Shown here: positions 27,175 through 38,608 of the stretch, piece by piece | How the letters are laid out: each line of letters starts with the position of its first letter | How positions within the stretch are numbered: the first letter of the stretch is position 1 | DNA from: Paragonimus westermani | Lineage: Eukaryota; Platyhelminthes; Trematoda; Plagiorchiida; Troglotrematidae | Length of the DNA: 64,000 bases | Direction: 5' to 3' | NCBI GenBank assembly: GCA_008508345.1 | Contig: QNGE01000906.1 | Span: 69,877 to 133,876, forward strand | The notes under the pieces: model-generated | What the model was told of the DNA's origin: nothing | Databases searched by the model: none | Seen by the model: only the letters and a program-made list of their open reading frames with translations | Program-made: the position numbers and the translations under genes

Positions 27175-30100
27175 CTTAGTCAATGCATAGTGGATGCAAC
27201 CAGACGATTAGAATATTCCAAGACGGAAACTGGCGATCGGTCGAGTGTCCCTTCAGTGTTGTCATTTCCTCTCCCTCTCCTGTCTCATCTTCCATGTGTT
27301 CCCATCTTCTCTTCATAACTTCCTTACTTATCCTTCTACTATTAAACAGCTAAATGGTTTAACCTTCTTAAATGCCCGGCTGTCGTTAGCTGTTGCAATA
27401 CTCAACACACTCTACAAGCTTCCACTATGTCAGTAGGTCTAAACCGACAAACTACGACCCGACTGTCACAGTGAGATCTCGTTCCGCAAGAGTCTATTGA
27501 ACTGCGGAAGCAGCAAACCATATACGATGTCTCATTATTATATATATACCTGATGTATTTGAACCAAAACCTTGCATTAGTTCTGTCGGTAGAGAGCAAA
27601 ATGGGCACCTCGAGATTTTGAACAGTGTGCCAACTCATAATTCCGGCTGAATTTCTTTAAAAGTCCGGTTGCAGTTTCAAGTTGGTCGTCGGTAGATTAC
27701 GACACATTCAGCAATCAAGGTTATTTGAGAGCAAATGAAGAAACCACGGCGTTCTCATTTATTTTACTTATCTGTACTCTTCCTGGTCGTGTGCTTATCC
27801 AAGTATGTATGCAACCTGACACTGATATGCGTTACCTGAAAGTCCTCATTCTTTCAGATAGTACATTATGTTATCAAAAAGCAAACACGAGGTTTTTCCA
27901 ACTTACGGCGCGACGTACCAGTGAGTGTGTCCATTTGCCATTTTATGAACAGTTATACGGTCATGGCGATAACATTCAGGTGCAACGTTGAGTACTCGGC
28001 TGAGGAATGTATAAAATTCTGTTTGACTCACAAATTTGAACTTTCCACTAAAGTACAGATCAACTTCAGCTTCGTGTTCAAGCACTTTTTCACCGTTCAT
28101 TCTGACCGTGCAACTAACTTAGTTTCTAAGTGGATTTCATGACGTGAATAACACGCAATCGTCTAAAACAATCTGCACGTATGTTAGGCACTCGAAGAAC
28201 TGATGAAGCCGAAGTTATTCGACGCAAGTATTTCCTTCTCTATTCTAGCAACACTGAATATGAAATTATTTATCTCAGAAGCAGTTGGCAGATTTTCTCC
28301 TGCGTATATGCTCGTATTACATGTTTACAGGAATCCTTCCGGTGAATGCATTCTACAATCGTGCTACAAAATCGGTAATATCTTGCACGTTTACGGTTGG
28401 CTGTTATTAAACGGAAACGAATTGTAACTCAGATGTCTAGATCTTGCATACAACATAAAGTTTGGCGAACCTATCAAATCTGGCGGGCAAAATCTTAAAA
28501 TGACCGGAAGAGAGCTAATACACTCCAGTGGATGTTTCAGTTGAATTTGTGTGAAAAAAGTCGAGAGCCCAAGTGTTATGTTTGTTGAACCTTATCTTCA
28601 AAGCACATTCTATAAAATATCGAGTATTGAACTTCAGTATTCACCCACATGGGCGAACCTAATGGTCTGTGTATCACTGATCTCACAGTAGACACGATAA
28701 AATTGGCCTGGTACTACTGAAATGAGATGGTCGCCTGTGGATACGACCAGTATATATCGATAGTACGGGTGAATACCTTTCGCACATCCAACACTGGGTG
28801 TCGTTGTTTCGCTGTGGTGGCTGTAAGTAAACTCAGCAACTCAATCGAACTGCTGTCTTGAATTTTTCTGAAATGTGCCCCGTGATTGATGATGTTGAGT
28901 TTTACCGTTGACTGCTTTTCTCCCAAATCCGCAGCAGTTAACAGAGTAACTGTGTTTGACCTTTCTTGATACAAACATCCCTCCGTTCTGTTCATGCAGT
29001 TTTCACTGCAGCTGCTGCTGAATCAATGCACGACGTGTAGAACAAAATAACCAAGATATCCGTACTTCTGACGATCATTTCGGTAAACGTATGTGGCGCA
29101 GCGTGTGCGGTTCAAGTTGCTGTTGAACAGATGTCTCAAAAGATTCGATACATTCAATCTCATTAGAAACAAAAGACATCCGAAGTACGTAGTACTTAAT
29201 AGGTTTATTTTTCTGAAACCAACTATTGTGAGGATTATGCGACATGTCGTACGTTACAAATACCATTCTATCATGGGTTCTTTGGTCACGTAAAGTCAAA
29301 ACATGTGGAATAAGCGAGAAATAAACCTAAGTCCACCGAGTGCGGAGCATGTTGTGGGAATATATCATAACGTCAACCGGAGTAGCTTATTCACTGTAGT
29401 GCCTTTGCACGACGTCAAGTCGGAACAGGGAACAAACAATGAAACCATGTTGACCAAACTGCGACAACTCGTGCAACGGTTATTCATTGATGATATCATC
29501 TTACTCTGGTCACGGTCTCTTGGTATCCTATCTATCCGTCCAATGCCCATCTTTACGCGTGCTGATGATTTTACTAAGATTCGTTCTTGAAGATCCATTT
29601 ACGAAGTAAAGTCAACAGGTTAGTAGTCCGCAAAATATTGCTTCACTAATCTAGTGAATTGAATGGGGAGCACCCCGAGCTCTAAGGCTATTCTTCGTTC
29701 TAACAAAGTGGAACAATCAGTTCTGATGGAAACTTCAGGGAGGATTCTACAGACTACACAAACGGCGGACGTTCATTGTCCCTGGATCAAAACGAAACGG
29801 ACAATTAATAGTTTTGACTCGCTTATGTGTCCGTTGGTGAACTCGCGTTGTTTTTCATAGGAGTGTAAATTCAGTCACACTTGCAGCAAGGAAAATGTTG
29901 TGGTACACGTTCATTATCATGAAGCCTATTGAAGACAGTGCTATCGGTGTTGTTGGGTGATCTCACAATAGATCTTCGAAGAGTGGGTTATGGTCAGGTT
30001 TCCCCAGCCTTTCGGTAGACAACCGATTGAAGAGCGTTGTTTGAGAGCAGTTCCCCAATGGCAAATTTCTATAATAACGAGGTCGAGTACAGTTTGTTCA

Positions 30101-32665
30101 GAAATCTTTGTCAACCGCACCGACCATCTTGTCAGAGAATACTTGCCACCAGTTATCTAGTCAGGGGTTGATCTACATCACTGAGTGTGCAAAGCGTTTG
30201 AACTCTTTGAGCGCGTGCTTCGAAACCATTTAACTGTTGAAAATTATTTCAAACTCCTTTGCTTGACGATCACTCGTGAGTCCTTAAACGTTACGGAAGT
30301 TCCCTGAGGTAAAACTGGTGCTACCATGGACGAACTGGTCACAAACCGCTTGGTTCTAAACATCAGTCCGGGTGTTCTGATTTATGTATTCGTGATAGTT
30401 GCCATGCCTAGTCTGCCAAAATATACAAGTTGATTAGCCACACGGTAACAATTTTTGTAGAGTCAAGACATTAATGTCTAGCTCCTTACGTCACCCACTA
30501 TAGTGAGCGCATTTTTCACAAAGATTACGTCAGAATCCACGGTTTAGTTTCACCCATCTGTTGCCGCTCGACCAATTATGCGACCTTTATAGATCAGTGT
30601 TAATTGATTGACAGAGAGTAGTTCGACGCAATCTATCAGAATTGATGTGAGGTATATGATAACACTTGAAAAATGGCGACCTCATTGCGCTCTTCTAATA
30701 AACCGCCCAAAAATTCTGATCGCAGACCGTGACTATTTTCAGTTGCAGTGGAGGAACAATTATTTCACCGCATATCCCGCAATTTTACCATCGCAACTGG
30801 TGCATAAATCGAGACCAACGGAATCTGTGTCAATGACTCATAGCTGTTTGATTTAAGTAACCGTTAACTGAAAACGATCTTGTCCTATGTTATTTTCAAA
30901 AATCAGTTTGGCTGTCGTTGTTGTAGTTGCCTGCGTGTGACAGTAGTAGTTTGTGTCAATTTACTGAAGTCAAACTATGATATACATATACTTTGTTGCA
31001 AGCATTATTCATCCTGTTGTTAATTGAGGGTGCTGTTTTATTTCTTACACATGGATTATACTACAGCTTCCAAGACGATGTGTAACAACCGAGAATTTTT
31101 ATACATTCTTACAGTTCCAGGAGTGCCTACAGAGTTAGATGTAGAATGTCTGTATTGTTTGCGAGCCATGAGTAGAAAATAGTTCTGAATTACAATAAAT
31201 TATGGTTTCATGGATTCTTGAAAATTTCACAGATTCACTATTGCTGTGTGAAGTAAAAAAGCATAGGAGTCTATGCAGAGGTGTGCGACGTATCTAGTGG
31301 ATTATTTCTTGATGGATTGAACAATCCACTTCTCTTGACGTATGCTGCAAATCACGATTTCATGTGTTCCAAAGAAGTGCCTAGCTGAACGTCAGCTGTT
31401 CCAAACTAGAGCGCAAGCACCCCGCCTAACCGTTTGGTATGTTAGTCCCATCCTAAAAATGGCGGATTCACCGTCAATGGAATGAACGGCTGCAGGAGCC
31501 GGTTCGAGTGCAATACACTAACTACTAATATGGAGCAGTAAGCAGCGGATGTTCATGAGGAGTATATCACAACCGTCTACACTGGGAACATCCGACGCAA
31601 GCTGGAGCCTGCAGCGTTCCGCTTCATCCGTATGTTAGGACAAATGGTTGAAGCAGTTTTAAATGTCTACCCAGGTAGCGCGACCGTCTTTTGAGCGTTC
31701 GGACTGAACTCTTGAAAGACACCGAGAAGACGGTCGAATGATCATTATTCCTCAAGCCCTATATTGCTACAAACACTTGTTCGTTTTTTCTAATTGTCCT
31801 TATTAACGAACGCGTGTTGCTTTCAAGACATGTCTAAACGAAATTACGTCTTTGCTCAGTGATATTATTTCATTGATCACATTAGAAAAAAAGAGGGCTG
31901 TAGGCGATAAGCATTGGATGGAAAATCATTGAATGTACACAACTGAGGGAGATGCGCTCATCAGGTGATTTCTCGCTTCCGCCTCTCTGTTTTATCATTT
32001 TGTTCTCCGCGTTCTGTATCCAATCCAAAAATTCTCTGACATTCGCCTGACAGTCAAAAGTGGAACATTCTAGCTACGATCACAAATACGACAACACGCC
32101 ACTTCAGAATAATCAAAGAAAATATTAAACTGATCATTGGTCTATATTAGCTGGATGCTCATCAAAATGCCAAATTAACTTATACATAATTTGACCAATT
32201 ATACGTTGTCATAAATGAACTAAAATGGGAATATCTCGGGTAAAATTGGGAGTACGACAATATGCCATCTCGGCAAAATCAGAGATGAAGGTGAATTAAA
32301 TCATACAGTCATTAGGCAATAGTATAAACTCTCGACTACCCGTTTATAAGCAAACTAATATCAACCAACAATGAAAATTTGTGAGTTTCTGCTGCTGTAT
32401 ATGAAACATTTCGTGTTGATTGTCAGCAAACTTATTTTTCATCACTGTTGTTTCATTGCATTGTTGATATTAGGCTGTACAATTGCGCTTGAAAGATAAG
32501 TACGTGGTTCGTTCAGTTCGGGTCTTATTACTACCGCGTCGAACGTCTAGCACTGGGGTCAAGCTAAGTCATTTACTTCATTCCCGTATTTCTCAAACAA
32601 TCTCAATTGGCGTTGCGGACTTCCATAATGTCATACGAGGGATTCCTGCCCACTTGGCAATCTGA
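27175..32665. other. Gene-poor stretch with weak exon-like frames
   Basis: No recognised gene. Minus-strand frames at 27,908-28,118 (ends at a GTAAGT donor), 28,714-28,995 and 29,075-29,299 have protein-like composition and lie upstream of the candidate exons at 26-27 kb, but none can be joined in phase with confidence. A somewhat GC-richer patch lies at about 31,400-31,740 with no identifiable content. The 5' end and LTR of the plus-strand Gypsy element should lie near the right edge, but I could not find a repeat matching its 3' side. Confidence 0.4.
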
Positions 32666-33130
32666 ATATTTGTATTCCGTCGAAAGAAAGTGAAAACCAT
32701 TTCAAACGCCTTGAAATGTGGTGTCACACGGGCAGAGTTGAAGACGGAAAAGAATGTTGTCCACTTTCTTACTGCAGTTGATAAGGATGCGTCATACTTG
32801 GTGAGAAACATGTCATTTCTTGATTCACCCATTTCACTTCCGTAGGAATCCTTGAAAAACAGCCTCGTTCACATGTCCAAGCTGTACATTTTGAAGCAAC
32901 TGAACGGGCCTAATTCCATACGGTCGTGAGGAGAGAAAATCAGCATATCAAACAGTTCATTCTCGAAATTCAGACTGGAGCGGATCAGTTTGATTCCAAA
33001 GAACAATGAACTTCCTGACTGTCTGGTCGCTGAAATGAATATGCGTGATCTACAACAGAAGCTCTTAATGCTTCCGAATTCCAATTTTCGGTTAGCTGGA
33101 ACATTGTGCAAGCAGTATCAGGATGTCTAA
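32666..33130 (+). pseudogene. Gag remnant (Ty3/Gypsy copy 1)
   Basis: One frame runs from 32,666 to a TAA at 33,128-33,130 with only two internal stops (TAG at 32,843 and TGA at 32,927). The text VTRAELKTEKNVVHFLTAVD followed, across the TAG, by ESLKNSLVHM resembles the Gypsy Gag capsid pattern, in which a paired-helix segment precedes a PYxxLKxxL motif. Gag forms the cytoplasmic particle that packages element RNA. The identity rests on this pattern and on its place directly before the zinc knuckle and protease. The family resemblance is moderate. Confidence 0.5.
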
Positions 33131-33223
33131 GCTTCTGCGGAAGAAGAACCGATGATTTATGCACCAACAACGTGAGACGATCAGGTCAACAAAGACAGCG
33201 GTCCGAAAAGGGGAATATTCAAA

Positions 33224-33769
33224 ATGCAGTTGGTGATGATCAACCTGCACCCGACTCAAATTCTGTTCGACGGTGGAACAGCTGTAAGTCATGTGATAGC
33301 AAAATTCTCGACTGACACTAAATATCAAAAGCGTGGCAAAATCGACCACATCCAACCCGTTTGTCAGTGTTCAGAGGCTTCTTTTACACAATTTAATCGT
33401 GATAATGATAACTTGAGTTTCGACTTTCATTCTGCTGCACTTGCTGTTGATTCTGTCGATTCTAGCAGTCATGTTTTACGAACCTATGTATTCAATAATT
33501 GTATTGAACCTTCCGCCACTGTAGAAATTGGTATCGTTTTGCCATTCACCCATGTTGATCTCACAAATTGCCCGAAGACGGCAACTGCAGGAGCTTCTGA
33601 AGTCTCTGTGAAGGGTATCACTGGACACGCTTTAACAATTCTTGATTCTCTCCGAACCACACTCTCTGATTTTCAGTCCAATGTTAACGGTTGTCACTTT
33701 GTGGTTATTGATCGGGAGCCATCAATCGTTGATCAAGATAATATGAAACCTTTGAAGATTTCCGTTTAA
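33224..33769 (+). pseudogene. Gag zinc-knuckle and protease remnant (copy 1)
   Basis: This 181-codon frame has a damaged CCHC knuckle near residues 33-47 (KYQKRGKIDHIQPVC: the His and last Cys remain, the first two Cys are gone). It then runs to a segment at residues about 125-175 (SVKGITGHALTILDSLRTTL onward) that matches the second half of Gypsy aspartic proteases. The DTGA active-site motif is not visible. The protease would cut the Gag-Pol polyprotein. Its openness is notable because all flanking pieces are broken, but the lost catalytic motif and knuckle cysteines show that it is a relic. Confidence 0.6.
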
Positions 33770-33849
33770 TTGTTCTCCGATGCAAGTGAATCACAAATGC
33801 CCAATTTATTTCCTCAATGTTCGAAAGCTTCTGGTCGAATGCGTGTTTA

Positions 33850-34680
33850 ACCAGTTTCTCGGGAATTCGACGACAATCCGATTTTTATGAAACGACCAAT
33901 CACCACTTTTGGGTTGCGTAGACCTGTAGGAAAAGCTATCGATCAACTTCCGGGGGATAAGATATTACCGTCCTTGCAAACTCCGACTTAAACTACGCAC
34001 ATTGTGATTCCGTTTAAACGTGACAGTAAAACGCCTCGAATATGCGGCGATTACCGATTCACTCAACAGGTTCCATCTGCAGAGGAGCTGCACCACTGTT
34101 GATCCAGAGGATATTCTGCATCAAGTTCATGGTCCCAAATAATTTTCAGAGTTATATCCAAAGGGTGCTTTTTTACACCTGACGAGGCTTCCAGTGTTCT
34201 GACAACCAACGATACTCATTTTGGACTGATTCAACACATTTCTCTGCCCTTCGGTTTGATTGTATCACCTGCTATATATCAACATATTGTGAACACCACC
34301 ACTGCTAATCTATACGGGTCCCTGTGTGTCAAAATGATATTACTGTGCATGCACCAACCATGCTTGTTCAAGATGAACGATTGTACACTCTACTCGAACA
34401 TTTTGCTCTCGAACGTTGCCATTATTTTTTCTAAATGCATTTCTGGTACGTCCAATTTCTCATGCTTAGGGTTCTCCGTTGATGAGAATGGTTATCCCCC
34501 CGATCCTGATCGATTTGCACTCTTGTCTAGGGCATCCACTCCAGAGACTTTGAATGAGTTTCGTTCTTTGATGGCTCTCTTCAGTAGTATTCTCGATTCG
34601 TTCCTGATTTCGTTGCCAGGACAAAACCTTTATTTAAACCTCTTCAAGATAATCTTGTTTGGACTGACTTACATGAACTA
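33850..34680 (+). pseudogene. Reverse transcriptase remnant (copy 1)
   Basis: Recognisable blocks in order on plus are: RICGDYR (about 34,038-34,058), a FSELYPKGAFL block, PFGLIVSPAIYQHI (34,250-34,290), CQNDITVHAP (34,328-34,357, the YxDD position with the tyrosine and first aspartate lost), SCLGFSVDENGYPPDPDRFA (34,460-34,520), and a thumb-like RSLMALFSS. The pieces are spread over several frames separated by stops. The last blocks lie in a 141-codon frame at 34,256-34,681. The catalytic change alone would abolish polymerase activity. Confidence 0.8.
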
Positions 34681-34739
34681 AATCTCCGAGTTCTGTCGAA
34701 TTATCTCTCTCCTGGTGTAGTATTACGTAGGTTCTCCCC

Positions 34740-35132
34740 AAAGTTACCATCAGCATTAATTACTGATGTGTCCCCAATGGGTATTAGAGTTGTGCTAGTG
34801 CAAGAGGGTCATCCTGGTATTTGCATTTCTAGACACCTCAGTTCAGCGCGTCGATATGCGCCAAAACACAGAAATAAGCATTGGCGGTTTACTGGACGAT
34901 CAACATACTTCACAAACACTTATCCGGTGTTCATTTTACTACAGACACTGATCATGGAGCTCTCAAAAGTCCCTTGCCAAGTCTTCTGTGGCAGTGGTTC
35001 AGCGCTGAAGAGTTGTTTTGGCTGCGTAGTCATACAATATCTAGCATCGTAGTGCAAAGTTCATCCCCTATTCTGACCATTAATCTCGGAATGGCGGCTC
35101 CGCAGAGTGAGGTTACTCGGACAGTTTATTGA
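34740..35132 (+). pseudogene. RNase H remnant (copy 1)
   Basis: The frame at 34,768-35,052 reads TDVSPMGIRVVLVQEG then ICISRHLSSARR, matching Gypsy RNase H (first catalytic Asp of the TDAS motif retained, Ala changed to Val). A second frame from 34,881 continues with AVYWTINILHKHLSGVHFT and TDTDHGALK, the later Asp motif. A frameshift near 34,880 separates the two. RNase H removes element RNA from the RNA-DNA hybrid. The tail SEEL-like and WL blocks are only partly seen. Confidence 0.8.
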
Positions 35133-35399
35133 CCCAGCCACTTACAGTTCTTTGTTTTGATTTGATTCGTGACACTCGAAAATACTATCATGCAATTGTG
35201 AATTCTTTACCCAGTGCAGTATCCAGCAAAGATTTCGCGAATTATTTCAAGCGTCGGAATGTACGCTCCGTAACTTCCAGTGGATAGCTGGGGATAGATT
35301 TGTTAATCCTTTCACCTTACGATCAGCTCTACTAGATAATTCCCAATCCGGTTATCTAGGAAGTGAACACACGAAGTCACTGGCTTGTCTAATATGTTG

Positions 35400-36150
35400 G
35401 TGGCTATGATTGAATACCGATCTGTGTAACGCTTCTGAAGTTTGTGCTCGGTGTGTGAACACAGGACACTCGGGACCGTCAAAGTGGACACCCTGACTGA
35501 TTGCTTGTGAAGCCTGGCAACGAAGAAATGCTGACTATTGTGGTCCATTCTCAGATTTTCACTATGCCTTGATCAACCCTGACTCATATTCACGGTGGTG
35601 GAGGTCTATTTTACGTCATCACCAATAGCTGATTCCAATCTGTTTGCATTGCGCAAAATGTTCAGTCAGGAAGTAGTACCATGTGATTTAGTTACTGTTA
35701 ATTTCACTCATTTCACTGCGTAGACGTTTGAAGACTGGCTGAGAAAGGTAGGATTCCCACATCTGCTCACTGTGTCGAGATATCTTGAATTCCGCGGTGC
35801 CATGGAGGATTTTGTGCGTATTCTGAAAAGCATGATCAAGTTTATCAACCCATCTAGTTTTGAAGAACTGGAGAGTGGTATGGGCAACTTCTTGATGCAG
35901 TACCGAAATTTTCACCACTTAACAACTGGGGGCAGTCTGGCTGATCTGTTCAAAGACCGTGTTCTCCGAACCAACATAACTAATATGGAATTAGCTGAGG
36001 CTGCGTATCATCGTAGCAGTGACCTCTGATCATCAAGAAGGATTGTTCTCAACAGCCTGGACTCTTGAATGTGTGCACAATTGATTTAGACGATGGATCT
36101 ATCCATCGTGGACACATCGACCATCTTGTTTATAATTTAACTGTTCCTAA
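35400..36150 (+). pseudogene. Integrase remnant (copy 1)
   Basis: The zinc-binding segment (CARCVNTGHSG region, about 35,430-35,480) is partly kept. The core begins NADYCGPF at about 35,530 with the first catalytic Asp. The second Asp block is degraded and interrupted by a stop before TFEDWLRKVG (about 35,728). The Glu block is AMEDFVRILK in the 86-codon frame 35,772-36,029, which continues with FLMQYRNFHHLTTGGS, a typical integrase motif. A C-terminal DLDDGSIHRGHIDHL block (about 36,080-36,125) ends the pol gene. All fall in different frames or are stop-broken. Integrase inserts element DNA into the genome. Confidence 0.85.
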
Positions 36151-37377
36151 CCTTGCAGCGCCTATTGCTAATACCAGTTTTTCTGAGTTTGGATGTTATT
36201 GCCGCTGTGTCAAAACCAGCTCTGAGGTTGGGCTAGGTCAATTACTCTCATTATGTAATTCTGGAACCATCATACTTTTCTTTATTATTGACACTGACAG
36301 TGTTAGGCCCTCTATTTCGATTGATCGCGGCTGAGATATTCTGTTGTCTTAAAGCCCACTGTTATTTCTGTTAAAAATATTGCTGAGCAAACCGTGCCTG
36401 TTCTTGGCAATTGCGAACTTTTGCTGATAAATACACACTTCATTACATGAACATGTCCGTTTTTCCTGTCAGTTGTGATTCATCTGTTGGTTTTTAGGTG
36501 CTTGTGTATCATCTAAGAAAGACGTCTGATTGTGCGACCGACGTAACCGGGTGCAAAGGAGCATGTGAAAGAGTGAACACAGAATGAGATCAGGAATTTA
36601 GGTAACGTAACTTTGAGGTTTGCATGTACTACCGATTTGTATCTAAATAAGACCAGCGGTTAGTACATCCGAACCGTACATAGAACGGATATGCGAAAAT
36701 ATATTGTGCGTTGTGCTGACGTTCATTATCAAGTAAATCCGAGAGGGTCGAAACGTTGCGAAACCGATAACTCTTTGGTTTTTAACTCGTTGTGGCTTAA
36801 CCAAGGATTTACTTGATAAGACCAGCGGGTTTTCCGCAACGCAGGTCTCTTCAATTGCGTCACTTATGCTGAGAGTAGTCATCGTCATGTAAATCAACTA
36901 CTTTTCCGTAGATGGCAGCTTAGCTTTTGGTTATGTCAATTCTATATGTCTATCAATGAGATTTATTGGGTGAGCCTTCCCTGCGAATATCCGTCTTAGA
37001 AACCTCATTTCTGCTTCAAGCGTATCATCAGTGCATATCTTCACAGCCCTGTGCGTTGAACCACAAACAAGTTTTCTCTTCTGCCTGAGCGGGACGTAAT
37101 TGAAAAGTGTGTATATTGACCGTTCTATGCCAAATTTTTGTGATAACCCCTATAAACTGAACCATCTTCATGGAGACTCCAAACGCGCATAGATGGAGGA
37201 GCTAGACTAGAGACATAGACTACTTGAGCTCCACAAGAGACGCCGCAAGTCCGTGGAATCCGAAACCGTCCCGACAACCAGGATCAGATTTACTGCTGCT
37301 TTGAGAGATAATATCGGTTTTCTGTTTTCAGTAGGGAAATTCTGGAACGAACCCGTTTGGTTTAGACCTTGTTGATT
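36151..37377. other. Unassigned stretch between Gypsy copy 1 and a BEL/Pao fragment
   Basis: No gene is seen. This should contain the 3' LTR of Gypsy copy 1, but no partner repeat was found. It also holds the stem-loop with flanking direct repeats described separately (36,647-36,828). The last 200 bases upstream of 37,378 may be the decayed N-terminal half of a BEL/Pao Gag. Confidence 0.5.
36647..36828. repeat. Stem-loop flanked by a 13-bp direct repeat
   Basis: A perfect 15-bp inverted repeat TTATCAAGTAAATCC (36,726-36,740) and its complement (36,805-36,819) encloses 64 nt, with an inner TTGGTT/AACCAA pair. A direct repeat ATAAGACCAGCGG occurs at 36,647-36,659 and 36,816-36,828, the second copy overlapping the right arm. 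The loop contains GTCGAAACGTTGCGAAACC. This looks like the end or terminal-repeat structure of a small or Penelope-type element, but no coding partner is visible. Confidence 0.55.
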
Positions 37378-37953
37378 AGTTTGTGTTGGCTGCCAAACCG
37401 TTGGTTCATGGAGCCACTCTTCAAAAAATTGGGATGGACAGCTTCGATGAATCGCCGAAGCATTATTTACCTCTGTTAGAAAATGTGGATTTAACGTGAC
37501 AAGTGAATATGTTGATGAAGGATCAGAGCTTTCATATTTGTTGCACTATCGAGCAAATGTCTCAACACTTGCAGGGAATGTGGGCGGAAGTTACTGAGAG
37601 TATAACTGAGTGCAGAAAGAAACTTACCTGCGGAGACCCATTGAATTTGAAGGAAAAATATTGGCGGTCAGCGCTAGACAATGTAGCCAGTTGGCTGCCC
37701 GCTCAGAAAGAGGAATTGGTAACCCAACATCATCTTGATTCTCGGAAGTCAAGTACTAATATCGCGACGTCCGAGTAGGTGTACATTAGGGGAGATGAAC
37801 TTCAAGTGTCCGGTGTGTAAGGACAACCGCAATACACCTGATTCTACTAGTTTTATCAACCAGTATTTAGGACGACGCGAAGCAACGCTGAAGAATAGCT
37901 GGCGCTGTTTTTCGTCTGAGAGCGAATCAGATAGTGTGGGGGAGGTATTGTAG
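37378..37953 (+). pseudogene. BEL/Pao Gag remnant, plus strand
   Basis: After a stop at 37,375, the frame reads through KIGMDSFDESPKHYLPLLEN, the Pao Gag block with a conserved Phe-Asp-x-x-Pro motif. A one-base frame change then leads into VTSEYVDEGSELSYLLHYRA, matching the family block with SYLLYYC-like text. A second frame (37,735-37,953) carries CPVCKDNRNTPD and then RREATLKNSWRCFSS, the CxxC and RR..RCF parts of the Pao zinc knuckles, with one Cys lost. Between them lies unrecognised, frameshifted text. Its sequence differs from the minus-strand BEL/Pao Gag next door, so it is a separate copy. Protease and pol are absent. Confidence 0.6.
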
Positions 37954-38244
37954 AGTACAGGTACGACACGAGCAATCCCGTTGTGGTTGACGCCATTATA
38001 AACCAGTTCGTACGAACAATCCAGAACCTAGTCAGGACAGAGAACGGTTCGCAGTATCCTTTAAACACACCGCTACTTAGCATTTTGTTTACTGCACACA
38101 CACACGAAACGGCTGTAAAATCAGATTTATTTCATTCATATATGTCTATTTGTGCGCAAGATATACCGAGATTGCTGAAAAATATAACATTCGCGTTTAT
38201 TAATGAAACCACCAGAATGACGCTGGTGTCAACTCTGGATATAT

Positions 38245-38605
38245 AACATCTGGCCAGGTATACATTGATAATTTCGCTATATTTACATGCCAATTCACTA
38301 TCGTGGGAAAGTCTCCTTCGTAATAAATTCAGATGTTTCTGAGCCAACCACCGGTTATCGGGGAGGTTTACACTGTCAAGTCGCCACGACAAGCCAATGT
38401 CATACCGACCGTCCTTCAACGTAACTGTGGACTCTAAAATACGCTCAGCTGGCTGATCATCACATGACTGAACCACCCCTTCGAAGTGCCCGCGCTCGAC
38501 AAACTGTAGGTCGAACATACGCTGAACCAACCTTGCCAGCTCAGCACCCCCTAAGCAATGAACTTCAGCCCTGCTGTTTGCTGAGAGTGGCGTGGGACCT
38601 CTCAA
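38245..38605 (-). pseudogene. BEL/Pao linker before reverse transcriptase (truncated)
   Basis: This is in the same frame as the protease, after a single in-frame TAG. The text GPTPLSAN, RYDIGLSWRLDSVNLPDNRW and LNLLRRRLSHDSELACKYSE matches the region that precedes Pao reverse transcriptase. At about residue 115 the match fails, and the frame wanders on to 38,132 without family text. No finger or palm motifs of reverse transcriptase are present, so the element is cut here. Confidence 0.8.
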
Positions 38606-38608
38606 GGT

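Larger units (their letters stand above)
32666..36150 (+). mobile_element. Decayed Ty3/Gypsy retrotransposon (copy 1)
   Basis: On plus, Gag, protease, reverse transcriptase, RNase H and integrase signatures follow in the standard Ty3/Gypsy order over about 3.5 kb, scattered across all three frames with many stops. The integrase core signature NADYCGPF and the RNase H text CISRHLS suggest a lineage like the Mag group, by resemblance only. No matching LTR pair was found at 32.2-32.6 and 36.2-36.6 kb, so element ends are unknown. The copy cannot encode a working protein. Confidence 0.85.

Noticed and set aside
31400..31740. tRNA-derived SINE suggested by GGTTCGAGTGC near 31,500
   Set aside because: Only a B-box-like string is present; no A-box or tRNA fold was found at the right distance.
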